From NCBI RefSeq assembly GCF_040182365.1, contig NZ_CP144460.1:186001-250000 (forward strand): a stretch of DNA of 64,000 bases, written 5' to 3'. The stretch's first letter is position 1; every line of letters starts with the position of its first letter. This stretch comes from Xanthomonas sp. 10-10 (lineage in GTDB: Bacteria > Pseudomonadota > Gammaproteobacteria > Xanthomonadales > Xanthomonadaceae). A program made the position numbers and the translations under genes. Shown here piece by piece: positions 44,859-54,398 of this stretch. The notes under the pieces were generated by a model. It did no database searches. It saw nothing but the letters and a program-made list of their open reading frames with translations, and was not told the origin of the DNA.

Positions 44859-47600
44859 ATGTCATTGCGCGACTACAACGCCAAGCGCCGCTTCGACCAG
44901 ACCCCGGAGCCGGCCGGCGACACGCCTGCGCGTGCCAGCAAGCAGCCGATCTTCGTCGTGCAATTGCATCACGCCAGCTCGCGCCATTACGACTTCCGTC
45001 TGGAGGTCGACGGTGTGCTCAAGAGTTGGGCCGTGCCGAAGGGCCCTTCGTTGCGCGTTGGCGAAAAGCGGCTGGCGGTTCAGGTGGAGGATCACCCGCT
45101 GTCGTATGCCAGCTTCGAGGGCGATATTCCGCAGGGCCATTACGGCGCCGGGCATGTGGATGTGTTCGACCACGGACAGTGGCACTGCGAAGGCGATGCG
45201 TTGGCGGCGCTGGACGCGGGCAAACTGGAATTTGAATTGCAGGGCACGCTGCTGCGCGGCGGTTTTGCCTTGGTACGCACACAGATGCGCGGCGGCAAAC
45301 CGCAATGGCTGCTGTTCAAGCGCAGCGATGCGTACGCGGCCGATCTGGATGCCGATGCGCTGGTGGCCCAGCAGGCCGCAGGCGCAGCGGCTGCGGCGGC
45401 GCCGGCAACCCGTGCCAAGGCCAGCCGGGCACGGCATGCGCCCGCGGCACAGGCGAGCGCCAAGACGACGGCGGCAGGCAAACGCGCACGTCCAGCGCGT
45501 GCGGACTCCAGGCAATGGCGGACCCGCGCCCTGGCGCTTGACGGGGCGCGCGATGCGCCAAGCCCAACCGAGCTTCGCGCGCAACTGACCTTGCTGCGCG
45601 AGCAGGCGCCGGAGGGCGAGCGCTGGTTGCACGAGATCAAGTGGGACGGCTATCGCCTGCTGGCCGACATGGTCGATGGCCAGGTGCAACTGCGCTCACG
45701 TAACGACCAGGCCTGGACACAGCGTTTTCCGGACGTGGTGCGCGCAGTGCAGGCCTTGCCGGTGCGCGATGCGCGCCTGGATGGCGAGCTGGTGGTGCTG
45801 GACGCCAAGGGACGCACCGACTTCTCGGCGCTGCAACGTGCGCTCGATGGCAGCGCCGTGCAGCCGCTGCGCTACATCGTGTTCGACCTGCTGGGCGTGG
45901 CCGGGGTGGATCTGCGCGATACCCCGTTGCTGCAACGCAAGCAATTGCTGCACGAGTTGCTGGGCGATGAGCCAGGCACGCTGGCGTTTAGCGACCATGT
46001 GATCGGCCACGGCCCGGAGGTGTTCGCGGCCAGCGCCGGCACCGGCTGGGAAGGCATCGTCAGCAAGCTCGCCGATGCGCCTTATCGCGCAGGACGCAGC
46101 GCCGATTGGGTCAAGACCAAGCACGCAGACAGCGACGAGTTCGTGGTGGTGGGCTACACCGATCCCAAGGGTGCGCGCAGTGGCTTTGGCGCCTTGCTGA
46201 TGGCGCAACGCGAGGGCAACACGCTGCGCTATGTCGGGCGTGTGGGTACCGGCTTCGACGATGCCTTGCTGGCAAAGATCAGCGCGCTGCTGCGGGCGCT
46301 GCACAGCGACACCGCCACGCTGGAATTGCCGACGCACCTCCCGGGGCGGCCACGCGATGTGCATTGGGTCCGGCCGGTGCTGATCGCCGAGGTCGCCTTC
46401 CGCGGCTGGGCGAAGGAAGGCCTGCTGCGGCAGGCCGCGTTCAAGCGTCTACGCGAGGACAAACCCATGAGCGAGTTGGGCGGCGACCGCGCCGCACCGG
46501 GCAAGGCGCGTGCTGCAGGCAAACGTGGTGCGGCAACGGCCGCTGCGCCGGCGCGCAAGACGGCGACCAGGAAAACATCCAGAACGACAGTCGACGCCTC
46601 CACCAGCACCACCAGCAAACGCGCGCGTTCGACGGCATCGAAGACGAGCGCGACCCCGACCTCCAAAAAGGCGGCAGCGTCCAGGTCCAGCGTATCGAAA
46701 TCCACGGTGTTCACGTCGACAGCGTCCAAATCCACGTCCACAGACGGCATCACCATCACCCATCCCGAACGCGTGGTGTTTCCCGCCCTGGGCATCAGCA
46801 AGGGCGATGTGGCCGAGTACTACCGGGCAGTGGCGCCGCTGGTGCTGGCGGAGATCGCGCGCCGCCCCTTGTCGCTGCTGCGCTGCCCCGATGGCGCCGG
46901 CGGCGACTGCTTCTTTCAGAAGCACGAAGGCCGCCACCTGGGCACGCATATCAAGGCGATTCCGCTGCGGCAGAAGAGCGGCACCGAGGATTACATCTAC
47001 GTCGAAGATGCCGCCGGCCTGCTCGAGCTGGTGCAGATGAACGCGTTGGAGCTGCATCCGTGGGGATCGCGCACCGACGATGCGGAGCATCCGGACCGCC
47101 TGGTGTTCGACCTGGATCCCGGCGATGGGGTGTCCTGGGCCGACGTGGTGGCTGCCGCGCGCGACATCCGCGCCAAGCTGCGCAGTGCAGGCCTGGAGAG
47201 CGCGGTGCGCCTGTCCGGTGGCAAAGGCCTGCATGTCGTCGTGCCGATCGTGCCCGATGCGGGCTGGGAGCAGGCGCGCGATTTCTGCGAGGCATTTGCG
47301 CAGGCGCTGGCCACGCAAGCGCCGGAGCGCTACGTGGCCACCATGAGCAAGGCCAAGCGCCACGGCGTGATCTTCGTCGACTGGCTACGCAACGGCCGCG
47401 GCAACACCAGCGTGTGTTCGTGGTCGCTGCGCGCGCGCGAAAAAGCCACCGTCGCGGTGCCCTTGCGCTGGGAAGAACTCGGCAAGATCAGCGGGCCGGA
47501 TGCGTTCCCGATCGACAAGGCCATCCACCGTGCCAGGCGCCAGCGCGTTGACCCGTGGGCGCAGGTGTTGGCGGTGAAGCAACGGTTGCCCAGGGCGTGA
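44859..47600 (+). CDS. ligD: ATP-dependent DNA ligase D (PE-ligase-polymerase)
   Basis: A 913-aa LigD with domain order phosphoesterase, ligase, polymerase. The N-terminal 3'-phosphoesterase has QLHHASSRHYDFRLE (residues about 34-48). The ligase adenylation lysine is K261 in EIKWDGYR, followed by an OB-fold with PVLIAEVAFRGW. Residues about 545-629 form a Ser/Thr/Lys/Ala-rich linker. The archaeo-eukaryotic primase-type polymerase starts at about residue 630 (ITITHPERVVFP), with D751/D753 in FDLDP. It processes and seals breaks held by Ku. The linker is unusually long and of low complexity. Confidence 0.95.
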   Translation: MSLRDYNAKRRFDQTPEPAGDTPARASKQPIFVVQLHHASSRHYDFRLEVDGVLKSWAVPKGPSLRVGEKRLAVQVEDHPLSYASFEGDIPQGHYGAGHVDVFDHGQWHCEGDALAALDAGKLEFELQGTLLRGGFALVRTQMRGGKPQWLLFKRSDAYAADLDADALVAQQAAGAAAAAAPATRAKASRARHAPAAQASAKTTAAGKRARPARADSRQWRTRALALDGARDAPSPTELRAQLTLLREQAPEGERWLHEIKWDGYRLLADMVDGQVQLRSRNDQAWTQRFPDVVRAVQALPVRDARLDGELVVLDAKGRTDFSALQRALDGSAVQPLRYIVFDLLGVAGVDLRDTPLLQRKQLLHELLGDEPGTLAFSDHVIGHGPEVFAASAGTGWEGIVSKLADAPYRAGRSADWVKTKHADSDEFVVVGYTDPKGARSGFGALLMAQREGNTLRYVGRVGTGFDDALLAKISALLRALHSDTATLELPTHLPGRPRDVHWVRPVLIAEVAFRGWAKEGLLRQAAFKRLREDKPMSELGGDRAAPGKARAAGKRGAATAAAPARKTATRKTSRTTVDASTSTTSKRARSTASKTSATPTSKKAAASRSSVSKSTVFTSTASKSTSTDGITITHPERVVFPALGISKGDVAEYYRAVAPLVLAEIARRPLSLLRCPDGAGGDCFFQKHEGRHLGTHIKAIPLRQKSGTEDYIYVEDAAGLLELVQMNALELHPWGSRTDDAEHPDRLVFDLDPGDGVSWADVVAAARDIRAKLRSAGLESAVRLSGGKGLHVVVPIVPDAGWEQARDFCEAFAQALATQAPERYVATMSKAKRHGVIFVDWLRNGRGNTSVCSWSLRAREKATVAVPLRWEELGKISGPDAFPIDKAIHRARRQRVDPWAQVLAVKQRLPRA

Positions 47601-47675
47601 TCCACACCGCCTGGAAGCGGCAGCGCAGGCCGTGCTAGCCTGCGGACACGTGGATTGCGATGAAGGGATTCTGCA

Positions 47676-48491
47676 ATGTCAGTGATGCGCGCTTGCGTCT
47701 TCGTGCTCACATGGTTGTGCGTGCTGCCGGCCTTTGCAGCAGACAAGCTCGACCCTGTACTGGCCGGCATTCAAGGCAGCGATGACGAGGCGCAGCAGGT
47801 GCGGGCATCGGTCCGCGCCGCGCCCCTGCTACGTGGGCAGTTAGTGCAACTTGTCGATGCCGGGCAACTCAGGCGCATCCGTGTCGTGGCCGACACCGCG
47901 CAGCCAGTCATCAAGAACCGTCCTTTCGCCGCGGCGGTTCTGGACAAGGAGATGATCCTCACCAGCGGGCTGCTCCAGCAACTGCGTGAGACCCCACGCC
48001 CACATGCGCTGCGCAGTGGCGACCTTGCCGCAGACAACCTGGTGTTCGTGCTCGCCCATCTGGCAGTGCACGCGGCGGTCGCCGAACGGCATGCACAGTT
48101 CGAGCGGACGCTGGCGGACAAGATGGCCGCCGGTATCGGCGATGCACAGGCCAAGGGAACCGAGTTCGACGCAACGGCGATGGCGCAGGAGGCGCTGAAC
48201 CACAACATGGCGATCGAGGCCAATGCCTATATCGCCGGGTGGAACGCGGTGGTCGATGCGGCCCAGCACCAGGCATCGCCAGGCGGCGCCCCGCTGCCGG
48301 AAGCGCAGCGCGCCGTGCTGCTGGGTCCACTGCTGCTGAGTTTCCGCTACAACCAGGTCCTGGAACGGGCAATGGATGGCGCCCAGGATCAGCGCGTGGT
48401 GCTCGGCGCAGATGGAATCGTTGCCGATACGCGCAACGTCTTCGCCATTGCCCAGGCGCTGATGGCCGGCAAGATGCTGGAGATTGAATAG
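47676..48491 (+). CDS. secreted protein, possible inactive M48-like peptidase relative
   Basis: A 271-aa protein with a signal peptide (MSVMRACVFVLTWLCVLPAFAA). The layout KNRPFAAAVLDKEMILTSGLLQQL, then DNLVFVLAHLAVHAAVAERHAQFE, resembles the strand and zinc helix of M48-type peptidases, but the HExxH motif is HLAVH, lacking the glutamate. Later helices are polar. I infer a non-catalytic or unrelated periplasmic protein. It stands alone. Confidence 0.55.
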   Translation: MSVMRACVFVLTWLCVLPAFAADKLDPVLAGIQGSDDEAQQVRASVRAAPLLRGQLVQLVDAGQLRRIRVVADTAQPVIKNRPFAAAVLDKEMILTSGLLQQLRETPRPHALRSGDLAADNLVFVLAHLAVHAAVAERHAQFERTLADKMAAGIGDAQAKGTEFDATAMAQEALNHNMAIEANAYIAGWNAVVDAAQHQASPGGAPLPEAQRAVLLGPLLLSFRYNQVLERAMDGAQDQRVVLGADGIVADTRNVFAIAQALMAGKMLEIE

Positions 48492-48765
48492 CGCAGGCGC
48501 ACCTGGTGCGCCTCATCTCCGAGTGCGGTAACGCCGCAGGGTGGACCGCTGCGCGTTGCGTCACTGCAGACAGGACGTCCCAGCCAGTCCGGTCGGGCCA
48601 GCAATGCAGCCGCTGGCGGACGCATTTGCCTGCCATGGCGACAGACGCAAGCTGGCTGCAGCGGTACCTGCACGCCGCATGCAACCCGCGCACCCCTGCC
48701 GATGCATGGCGATTGCGCCCATCGGCACGCAGGCGCGGCCAACGGCGTTCAGGCCTGCACGGCGT

Positions 48766-49926
48766 CTACGCCGAGACCGCGGCCTCGCGCGTCACCCGGC
48801 TCAACGCATCGCTGCTGATCTCGGCAATCGAGTGGGTGCCGGTCAGCGTCATCGCCACGCGCATTTCCTTTTCGATCAAGCCCAGCAGGTTTTCCACGCC
48901 GGCCTGCCCGCCTGCCGCCAGCGCGTAGACGAAGGCGCGGCCCAGCAAGACCGCATCGGCACCGAGCGCCAGCATGCGCACCACGTCCAACCCGCTGCGG
49001 ATGCCCGAGTCGGCCAGGATCTTCAGCTGCCCCTTCACCGCATCGGCAATGGCCGGCAACGCGCGTGCGCTGGACAGCACGCCATCGAGCTGGCGCCCGC
49101 CGTGGTTGGACACCACGATGCCGTCGGCGCCGAAGCGCACCGCATCGCGCGCGTCGTCCGGGTCGAGGATGCCCTTGATCACCATCGGCCCGGTCCAGAA
49201 CTCGCGGATCCATTCCAGGTCCTTCCAGGCGATGGACGGGTCGAAGTTGGCGCCCAGCCAGCCGATGTAGTCCTGCAGGCCGGTGGGGCTGCCGCGATAG
49301 GCCGAGATGTTGCCCAGATCGTGCGGTTTGCCGAGCAGGCCCACGTCCCACGCCCAGCGCGGATGCGTCACCGCCTGCAGCATGCGCCGCAGCGATGCAT
49401 TGTGCCCGCTCATGCCCGAGTGCGCATCGCGGTAACGCGCGCCCGGCGTGGGCATGTCCACGGTGAACACCAGCGTGGTGACGCCGGCCGCCTTGGCGCG
49501 CTCCAGCGCATTGCGCATGAAACCGCGGTCCTTGAGCACGTACAGCTGGAACCACATCGGCCGGCCGATGGCCGGCGCCACTTCCTCGATCGGGCACACC
49601 GACACCGTGGACAACGTAAACGGGATTCCGCGCGCGGCCGCGGCGCGCGCCGCCTGCACTTCGCCACGGCGCGCATACATGCCGGTCAGCCCCACCGGCG
49701 CCAGGGCCACCGGCATCGCCAGGGTTTCGCCGAACAGCTCGGTGCTCAGGCTCAGGTCGGACATGTTGCGCAACACCCGCTGGCGCAGCGCGATATCGGC
49801 CAGATCCGAGACATTGCGCCGCAGCGTGTGCTCGGCGTAGGCGCCTCCGTCGATGTAATGGAACAGGAAGGGGGGCAGCCGCGCCTGGGCGGCGGCGCGG
49901 TAATCGGAAGCGGCAGAGATGATCAT
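48766..49926 (-). CDS. lldD: FMN-dependent L-lactate dehydrogenase
   Basis: A 386-aa alpha-hydroxy-acid oxidase family flavoprotein, most like E. coli LldD, which oxidises L-lactate to pyruvate at the inner membrane. It starts [23 protein letters not shown] and active-site segments [36 protein letters not shown], and the catalytic histidine in [12 protein letters not shown] are all present. Length is close to the family norm. It is monocistronic. Confidence 0.92.
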   Translation of the reverse strand: MIISAASDYRAAAQARLPPFLFHYIDGGAYAEHTLRRNVSDLADIALRQRVLRNMSDLSLSTELFGETLAMPVALAPVGLTGMYARRGEVQAARAAAARGIPFTLSTVSVCPIEEVAPAIGRPMWFQLYVLKDRGFMRNALERAKAAGVTTLVFTVDMPTPGARYRDAHSGMSGHNASLRRMLQAVTHPRWAWDVGLLGKPHDLGNISAYRGSPTGLQDYIGWLGANFDPSIAWKDLEWIREFWTGPMVIKGILDPDDARDAVRFGADGIVVSNHGGRQLDGVLSSARALPAIADAVKGQLKILADSGIRSGLDVVRMLALGADAVLLGRAFVYALAAGGQAGVENLLGLIEKEMRVAMTLTGTHSIAEISSDALSRVTREAAVSA

Positions 49927-50179
49927 CGAAGACGGACGACAGCTACGGGGTAGCCGCTGAGTGTAAGACCATCGGTGTGGCGCGGGGACCGCTGCGCTAT
50001 CGGCACGGTGCACAAGCCGAGCGCGCGGCGTTTCGTCGGGCCTACGGGCGGTTTGGTCGCATCGCGCTGGCGTCCGAATCGATGGATTGCAAGACTGCGT
50101 GCGCTGCTGCAGCGGCGTTGCCGCGTACCGCCGCCCATGCCGGGAATCTGCAGCAAGCACATCACGGACGGAGGGCGCC

Positions 50180-51430
50180 ATGCGTGCAGGCACAGCAGCG
50201 GGATGGACGGTACGGGTCGGGCTGACGATCGGTCTGCTTTGCAGTGGTCAGGCGATGGCGAGCGGGCCAGGCCAGCCGCCCGCGCCGGATGCCATCACGC
50301 GCACACTCCAGCAACGCATGGACGCCGCCGGCATCGTCGGCCTGGGCGCGGCGATCATCCGCGACCGCAAGGTGGTCTGGACCGGCGGTATCGGTTTTGC
50401 CGACCGCGCACGCGGCACGCCGTTCACGCCCGACACCGTCATGAGCATCGGCTCGATCAGCAAGACCGTGACCGGCGTGGCGCTGATGCAGGCGGTGCAG
50501 GACGGCAAGCTGGCGCTGGATGCGGACATCAACACCTACCTACCGTTCGCGGTGCGCAACCCGCAGTTTCCGGACGTGCCGATCACCTTGCGGCAACTGG
50601 CCACGCATACGTCCAGCCTGACCGACCGCTGGGAGGTCTACCGCGACACCTATCGCTGGCAAGGCATGCCGGTCGCGCCGTTGGGCGAGTTCCTGCGCGG
50701 CTATCTGGCGCCCGGCGGGTGCGACTACCGGGCGCAGAACTATCTGCAGCTCAAACCCGGCACGCATCGCGAGTACTCCAACATCGGCGCCGGCCTGGTG
50801 GGCTACATCGTTGCGCGTGCGGTGGGCCAGTCGCTGGAGCGCTACACGCACACGCGCATCTTCGCGCCGCTGGGCATGCAGCACACCGCCTGGCATGCCG
50901 CCGATCTGCCGGCCGCCGCACAGGCCACGCTGTATGTGAGCCAGTTCGGCGTGAGCGTACCGATCCCGCCGTACGAGCTGACCACCTATCCCGATGGCGG
51001 CGTGCGCACCAGCGTCAACGACCTCTCCAGGCTGTTCATCGCCTTGCTCGATGGCGGCCAGTACCAGGGCGTGCGCATCCTGGACGCCACCACCACCGCG
51101 CAGATGCTGCGTTTCCAGTACACCGCCGCCAACAAGCCCGACAACATCGCCTTGAACGAGAAGAACTCCGGCATCTTCTGGTCCACCAAGTACAACGTCA
51201 CCCGCATCGGCCACGGCGGCTCGGACCCGGGCGTGCACACCGAGATGCTGTCGGACCTGGCGCACGACAATGCGGTGGTGCTGATCAGCAACACCTCGCT
51301 CGATAGCAGCGATGCCAAGGTCAATGCGCAGCTGTTCGACGATCTATGGAGCTACGCGCTGCAGCTCAGGCAACAGGCCACGACCGGCACCGAACCCATG
51401 CCGGCCGTGCACTCGCCACCGGTCCGCTGA
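50180..51430 (+). CDS. secreted serine hydrolase, class C beta-lactamase fold
   Basis: A 416-aa protein of the beta-lactamase/penicillin-binding class C/esterase EstB superfamily. The signal peptide is cleaved near AMASG. The nucleophile motif SISK is at residues 92-95, the tyrosine motif Y199-S-N, and the late HGG in IGHGGSDPG. It hydrolyses an ester or peptide in the periplasm; the substrate is unknown, and a D-aminopeptidase, esterase or lactamase role is possible. GGAGGG lies before the ATG. It is divergent from lldD. Confidence 0.85.
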   Translation: MRAGTAAGWTVRVGLTIGLLCSGQAMASGPGQPPAPDAITRTLQQRMDAAGIVGLGAAIIRDRKVVWTGGIGFADRARGTPFTPDTVMSIGSISKTVTGVALMQAVQDGKLALDADINTYLPFAVRNPQFPDVPITLRQLATHTSSLTDRWEVYRDTYRWQGMPVAPLGEFLRGYLAPGGCDYRAQNYLQLKPGTHREYSNIGAGLVGYIVARAVGQSLERYTHTRIFAPLGMQHTAWHAADLPAAAQATLYVSQFGVSVPIPPYELTTYPDGGVRTSVNDLSRLFIALLDGGQYQGVRILDATTTAQMLRFQYTAANKPDNIALNEKNSGIFWSTKYNVTRIGHGGSDPGVHTEMLSDLAHDNAVVLISNTSLDSSDAKVNAQLFDDLWSYALQLRQQATTGTEPMPAVHSPPVR

Positions 51431-51572
51431 CTCGGCGGCCAGCAAAACCTAGCGAGCAGTCGTCAGCTGGGCGCGACGGCGCGCAAGAACCGGCGTGTGC
51501 GAGAGGCAGCTGCCGCACCGGGCACCGGCCGCGTCCGCCTGGCGTTGCGTACCGCCGTTTTGAGGGCCGCTG

Positions 51573-53090
51573 TTATGCAGCCGCCACAAAATGCCCATGG
51601 AATCCCAGCGGAATCGCATAAGGCAGCCATGCCTGTGCAATCGGCCCGGCATCGATGTGCTGTGCGTCCAGCACCATCAACCCGGTGCGTGCGCGCTGGG
51701 TGTCGAGCACCGTGCCCACCAGCCAGCCCTGGTCCGGGCGCGTGCTGCCGGGCCTGGCGACGAACACATGTTCCTCGGCCAGCACATGCGGGCCGTAGCG
51801 ATGCACCTGGCGGCTGTCGCGTTCCAGGTCGTAGCCGGCCACGGCATTGAGAAACGGCGACTGGTTCGGGCCATCGATGCACGGCGCGTACAGGCGCGCG
51901 CCCTGCGTGCGCGGGCTGCGGTGGTCGAACAGCGGCAATTCCAGGTTGTCCACCGGATGCACCTGCCAGTGCGCGCGGCCATTGGCCAGGTCCAGATGCA
52001 GGCTGCGTAATTGCACTGGTGCCGGCGCGGCCTGTGGGTCGCCGCGCATGGCTGCGCGCATCGGCGAGCGGGCTTCTTCCGGATCGGTGTGCACGATGGC
52101 GCGCACCACGATGCGGTCCTGCTGCGCATAGGCATCGGCAAAGTGATAGGCCACCGCAAAGTCGGCCTCGAACCAGCGCGGTTGGTCCAGCGCATCCTTG
52201 GGCACCACCGCAATCCGGCATGGGGCATCCGGGGTGAAGCGCAGTTGCTCGAAGAACGCACCGTCGCCGTCCAGACGCTGATACGGTGCCATCACCAGGA
52301 TCAGATGGCGGTCGGTCATCGCAAAGCTGTGCAGGTAGGCAGGCGCGTCGGTGTGCAGCAACTGCACGTTGCGCAACGTGGCGTCGGCGCCCAGGTGCCA
52401 GAGCACCACGCCGGTGGAGCCGACCACGCTGATCGAGCCGACGTTCCACACGCTGCCGTCGTGGTCGGTCAACGGGTGCGCGGAAAACGGCATTGCGGCC
52501 AGATCCTCGCGCCAGGTGACCGGGCCGAGGGTGTCCAGCGCATCGGGGTCCAGTTCGATCGCAGAACCGGCCTCCCACAGCGCGAACAGGCGGCCATTGA
52601 GCATCGTCACCGAGGTGTTGGCGGTGTTGGTATCGTCGTTGTTGCGGCCGGGCTGCATGTCCGGCACGGAGGTGCCGGCAGCGCGATAGAGAAAGCGCCC
52701 GGCCTGCTGCTCCCGGGTGAACTTGTGGGTGGCCACCATGCGCCCAAGGTGCCGCACCTGGCCGCCGCCCAGCCACCAGCGGTGCACCATGCCGTCGCCA
52801 TCGAACCAGTGTTCGTAGCGGAACCCGGCGCGCTCGGTCCAGGCCGGGCCATTGCGATACAGGCTGCCTGCCAGGCCTTCGGGCAATGCGCCGTGGAGCG
52901 TTGCGGTGGCCGGCCCCAGGGTGGGGCTGACCACGCTACGCCAGCCCAGCAGCCACGGCGTGCGCTGCAACTGGGCCTGGAATGCGGCAGCTTCCGCGGC
53001 GCGTGCAGGCAGGCTGCGCATGCCAAAGCCGCCCAGCGCAGCACTGCCGGTGGCGGCCAGTAACGATTGCAGGAAGCGGCGGCGGTGCAT
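51573..53090 (-). CDS. carotenoid oxygenase family protein with Tat signal
   Basis: A 505-aa RPE65/carotenoid cleavage dioxygenase family enzyme. The N-terminus MHRRRFLQSLLAATGSAALG is a twin-arginine leader. Iron-ligand histidines are visible in context at HPLTDHDGSVWNVG, LHSFAMTDRHLILV and HFADAY, with the last in LGFHGHFVAA at the C-terminus. The seven-bladed propeller pattern is intact. Such enzymes split carotenoids, stilbenes or lignin-derived double bonds with O2. Periplasmic location is inferred. It is 25 bp downstream of the DUF2141 gene. Confidence 0.88.
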   Translation of the reverse strand: MHRRRFLQSLLAATGSAALGGFGMRSLPARAAEAAAFQAQLQRTPWLLGWRSVVSPTLGPATATLHGALPEGLAGSLYRNGPAWTERAGFRYEHWFDGDGMVHRWWLGGGQVRHLGRMVATHKFTREQQAGRFLYRAAGTSVPDMQPGRNNDDTNTANTSVTMLNGRLFALWEAGSAIELDPDALDTLGPVTWREDLAAMPFSAHPLTDHDGSVWNVGSISVVGSTGVVLWHLGADATLRNVQLLHTDAPAYLHSFAMTDRHLILVMAPYQRLDGDGAFFEQLRFTPDAPCRIAVVPKDALDQPRWFEADFAVAYHFADAYAQQDRIVVRAIVHTDPEEARSPMRAAMRGDPQAAPAPVQLRSLHLDLANGRAHWQVHPVDNLELPLFDHRSPRTQGARLYAPCIDGPNQSPFLNAVAGYDLERDSRQVHRYGPHVLAEEHVFVARPGSTRPDQGWLVGTVLDTQRARTGLMVLDAQHIDAGPIAQAWLPYAIPLGFHGHFVAAA

Positions 53091-53115
53091 GCATGGCTCC
53101 TTTCGCGCGTGGGCC

Positions 53116-53538
53116 TCAGCGCATCTGCACGCTGATGCGTTTGCCGGCAGCGGGCAGATCGAAAACGATCTCGTCGAAGTCGGGTTTGCGCATGCCGGTG
53201 GGGTTGTTGCTGAAGCCGTAGCCTTCCACCGGCATGCCGATCAGGTTGGTGTCCAGCTTGCCGTTGCTGTTCTCGTCGTGATTGATCATCACCGCGTAGC
53301 GTCCGGGGGCAAGATTCTTGAACTGGATGTGCGGCGTAGCGCTGGTGATCGGCACCGTTTGCGCCTGCACCGGCGGCTGTGCGCTGTTGAACTGCGCGGC
53401 CGAGGCGATCACCGCAACGCGCAGCTTGCCTTGCTGCGAGCGCAGGCCGCTGACGCCCACGTCCAGATCGGCGGCGTTGGCGGCAGCGCTGCCAAGCAGT
53501 CCGGCGAGGGCGACAGCGGCATAAGTGCGGGCAAGCAT
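53116..53538 (-). CDS. DUF2141 secreted protein
   Basis: A 140-aa DUF2141 protein. Signal peptide MLARTYAAVALAGLLGSAAANAA, then a beta-sandwich with LDVGVSGLRSQQGKLRVAV, the family motif APGRYAVMINHDENSNGKLD, and YGFSNN. It is a periplasmic protein of unknown activity. AGGAG lies before the ATG. It is the first gene of the pair with the carotenoid oxygenase, and in related bacteria DUF2141 genes often sit by carotenoid genes. Confidence 0.88.
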   Translation of the reverse strand: MLARTYAAVALAGLLGSAAANAADLDVGVSGLRSQQGKLRVAVIASAAQFNSAQPPVQAQTVPITSATPHIQFKNLAPGRYAVMINHDENSNGKLDTNLIGMPVEGYGFSNNPTGMRKPDFDEIVFDLPAAGKRISVQMR

Positions 53539-53745
53539 GCAACTCTCCTGGCAACGATGGGGATGCGGTGCGTGGAGCTCGATGGTACGCAGCACACCAG
53601 CCTGGCTGCGGTGGCGGCCGTCGCACATCGACCGATGCACACCGACGACAGACAGTGCGGCACTGCTCGCACGTGCATGCAGCGCATGCCGAACCGGTGT
53701 GCGAGCGCGCGAAGCGCTGCTGCGTGCCATCCGCGACTGCCAACC

Positions 53746-54243
53746 TCACCACACCAGCGGCAGCAGGCGCCGGCTCTGCGCGGCATAGGCCGGGTAGGCC
53801 ACCGGACACGCACGCTGCAGTGCGGCCTCTTCGATCCGAATGCGGTGCAGGAAGACCAACGTCACCGGCACCACGATCGCCGCCACCGACAACGCGTTAC
53901 CCATGCCCAGCGCCAGCCCGTAGAAGGCCATCAGCGCACCGGTATAGGACGGGTGACGCAGCCAGCGGTATGGGCCGCTGCGCACCAGTTGCTGGTCTGG
54001 CTGGATGGTCACATCCACCGTGAACCAGCGTGCCAGCACCTGGATGGCCCACACGCGCAACGCCAGCCCGCTATAGGCCAGCGCCACCGCAATGGCCAGC
54101 GCCACAGACAGCACCCGCCACAGCTGCTGCAGCGTGCCCTGATCGTGCGCGCCGCCATCGCTGGCGCGGCGACGGCGGCTGAGCAGCACTTCATGGCCAG
54201 CCCAGATCAGATTGAGTGCGAGAAACAGACTGGAAGCAGACAT
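53746..54243 (-). CDS. isoprenylcysteine carboxyl methyltransferase-like membrane protein
   Basis: A 165-aa integral membrane protein of the ICMT/PEMT-like methyltransferase group, with four to five helices. The C-terminal signature is LVRSGPYRWLRHPSYTGALM, then RIRIEEAALQRA-type HRIRIEEAAL. It binds SAM at the membrane and methylates a small lipid or thiol/carboxyl group; the substrate is unknown. GGAG lies before the ATG. It is on the same strand as, and 207 bp upstream of, the DUF2141 pair. Confidence 0.85.
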   Translation of the reverse strand: MSASSLFLALNLIWAGHEVLLSRRRRASDGGAHDQGTLQQLWRVLSVALAIAVALAYSGLALRVWAIQVLARWFTVDVTIQPDQQLVRSGPYRWLRHPSYTGALMAFYGLALGMGNALSVAAIVVPVTLVFLHRIRIEEAALQRACPVAYPAYAAQSRRLLPLVW

Positions 54244-54398
54244 GGCGTGACTCCGGGGCAATGGATGGCGGGGTGATGCCAGTGTGCGCAGGCGCTGCGC
54301 CCGGCACAGGGGCCGCAGGTCATCGACCCCACCTGCCGGAAGTCACTTTCTGCGTGCGCACCATTGCCGAGCGGCCACGTGGCGGTCAGCATCGTCAT

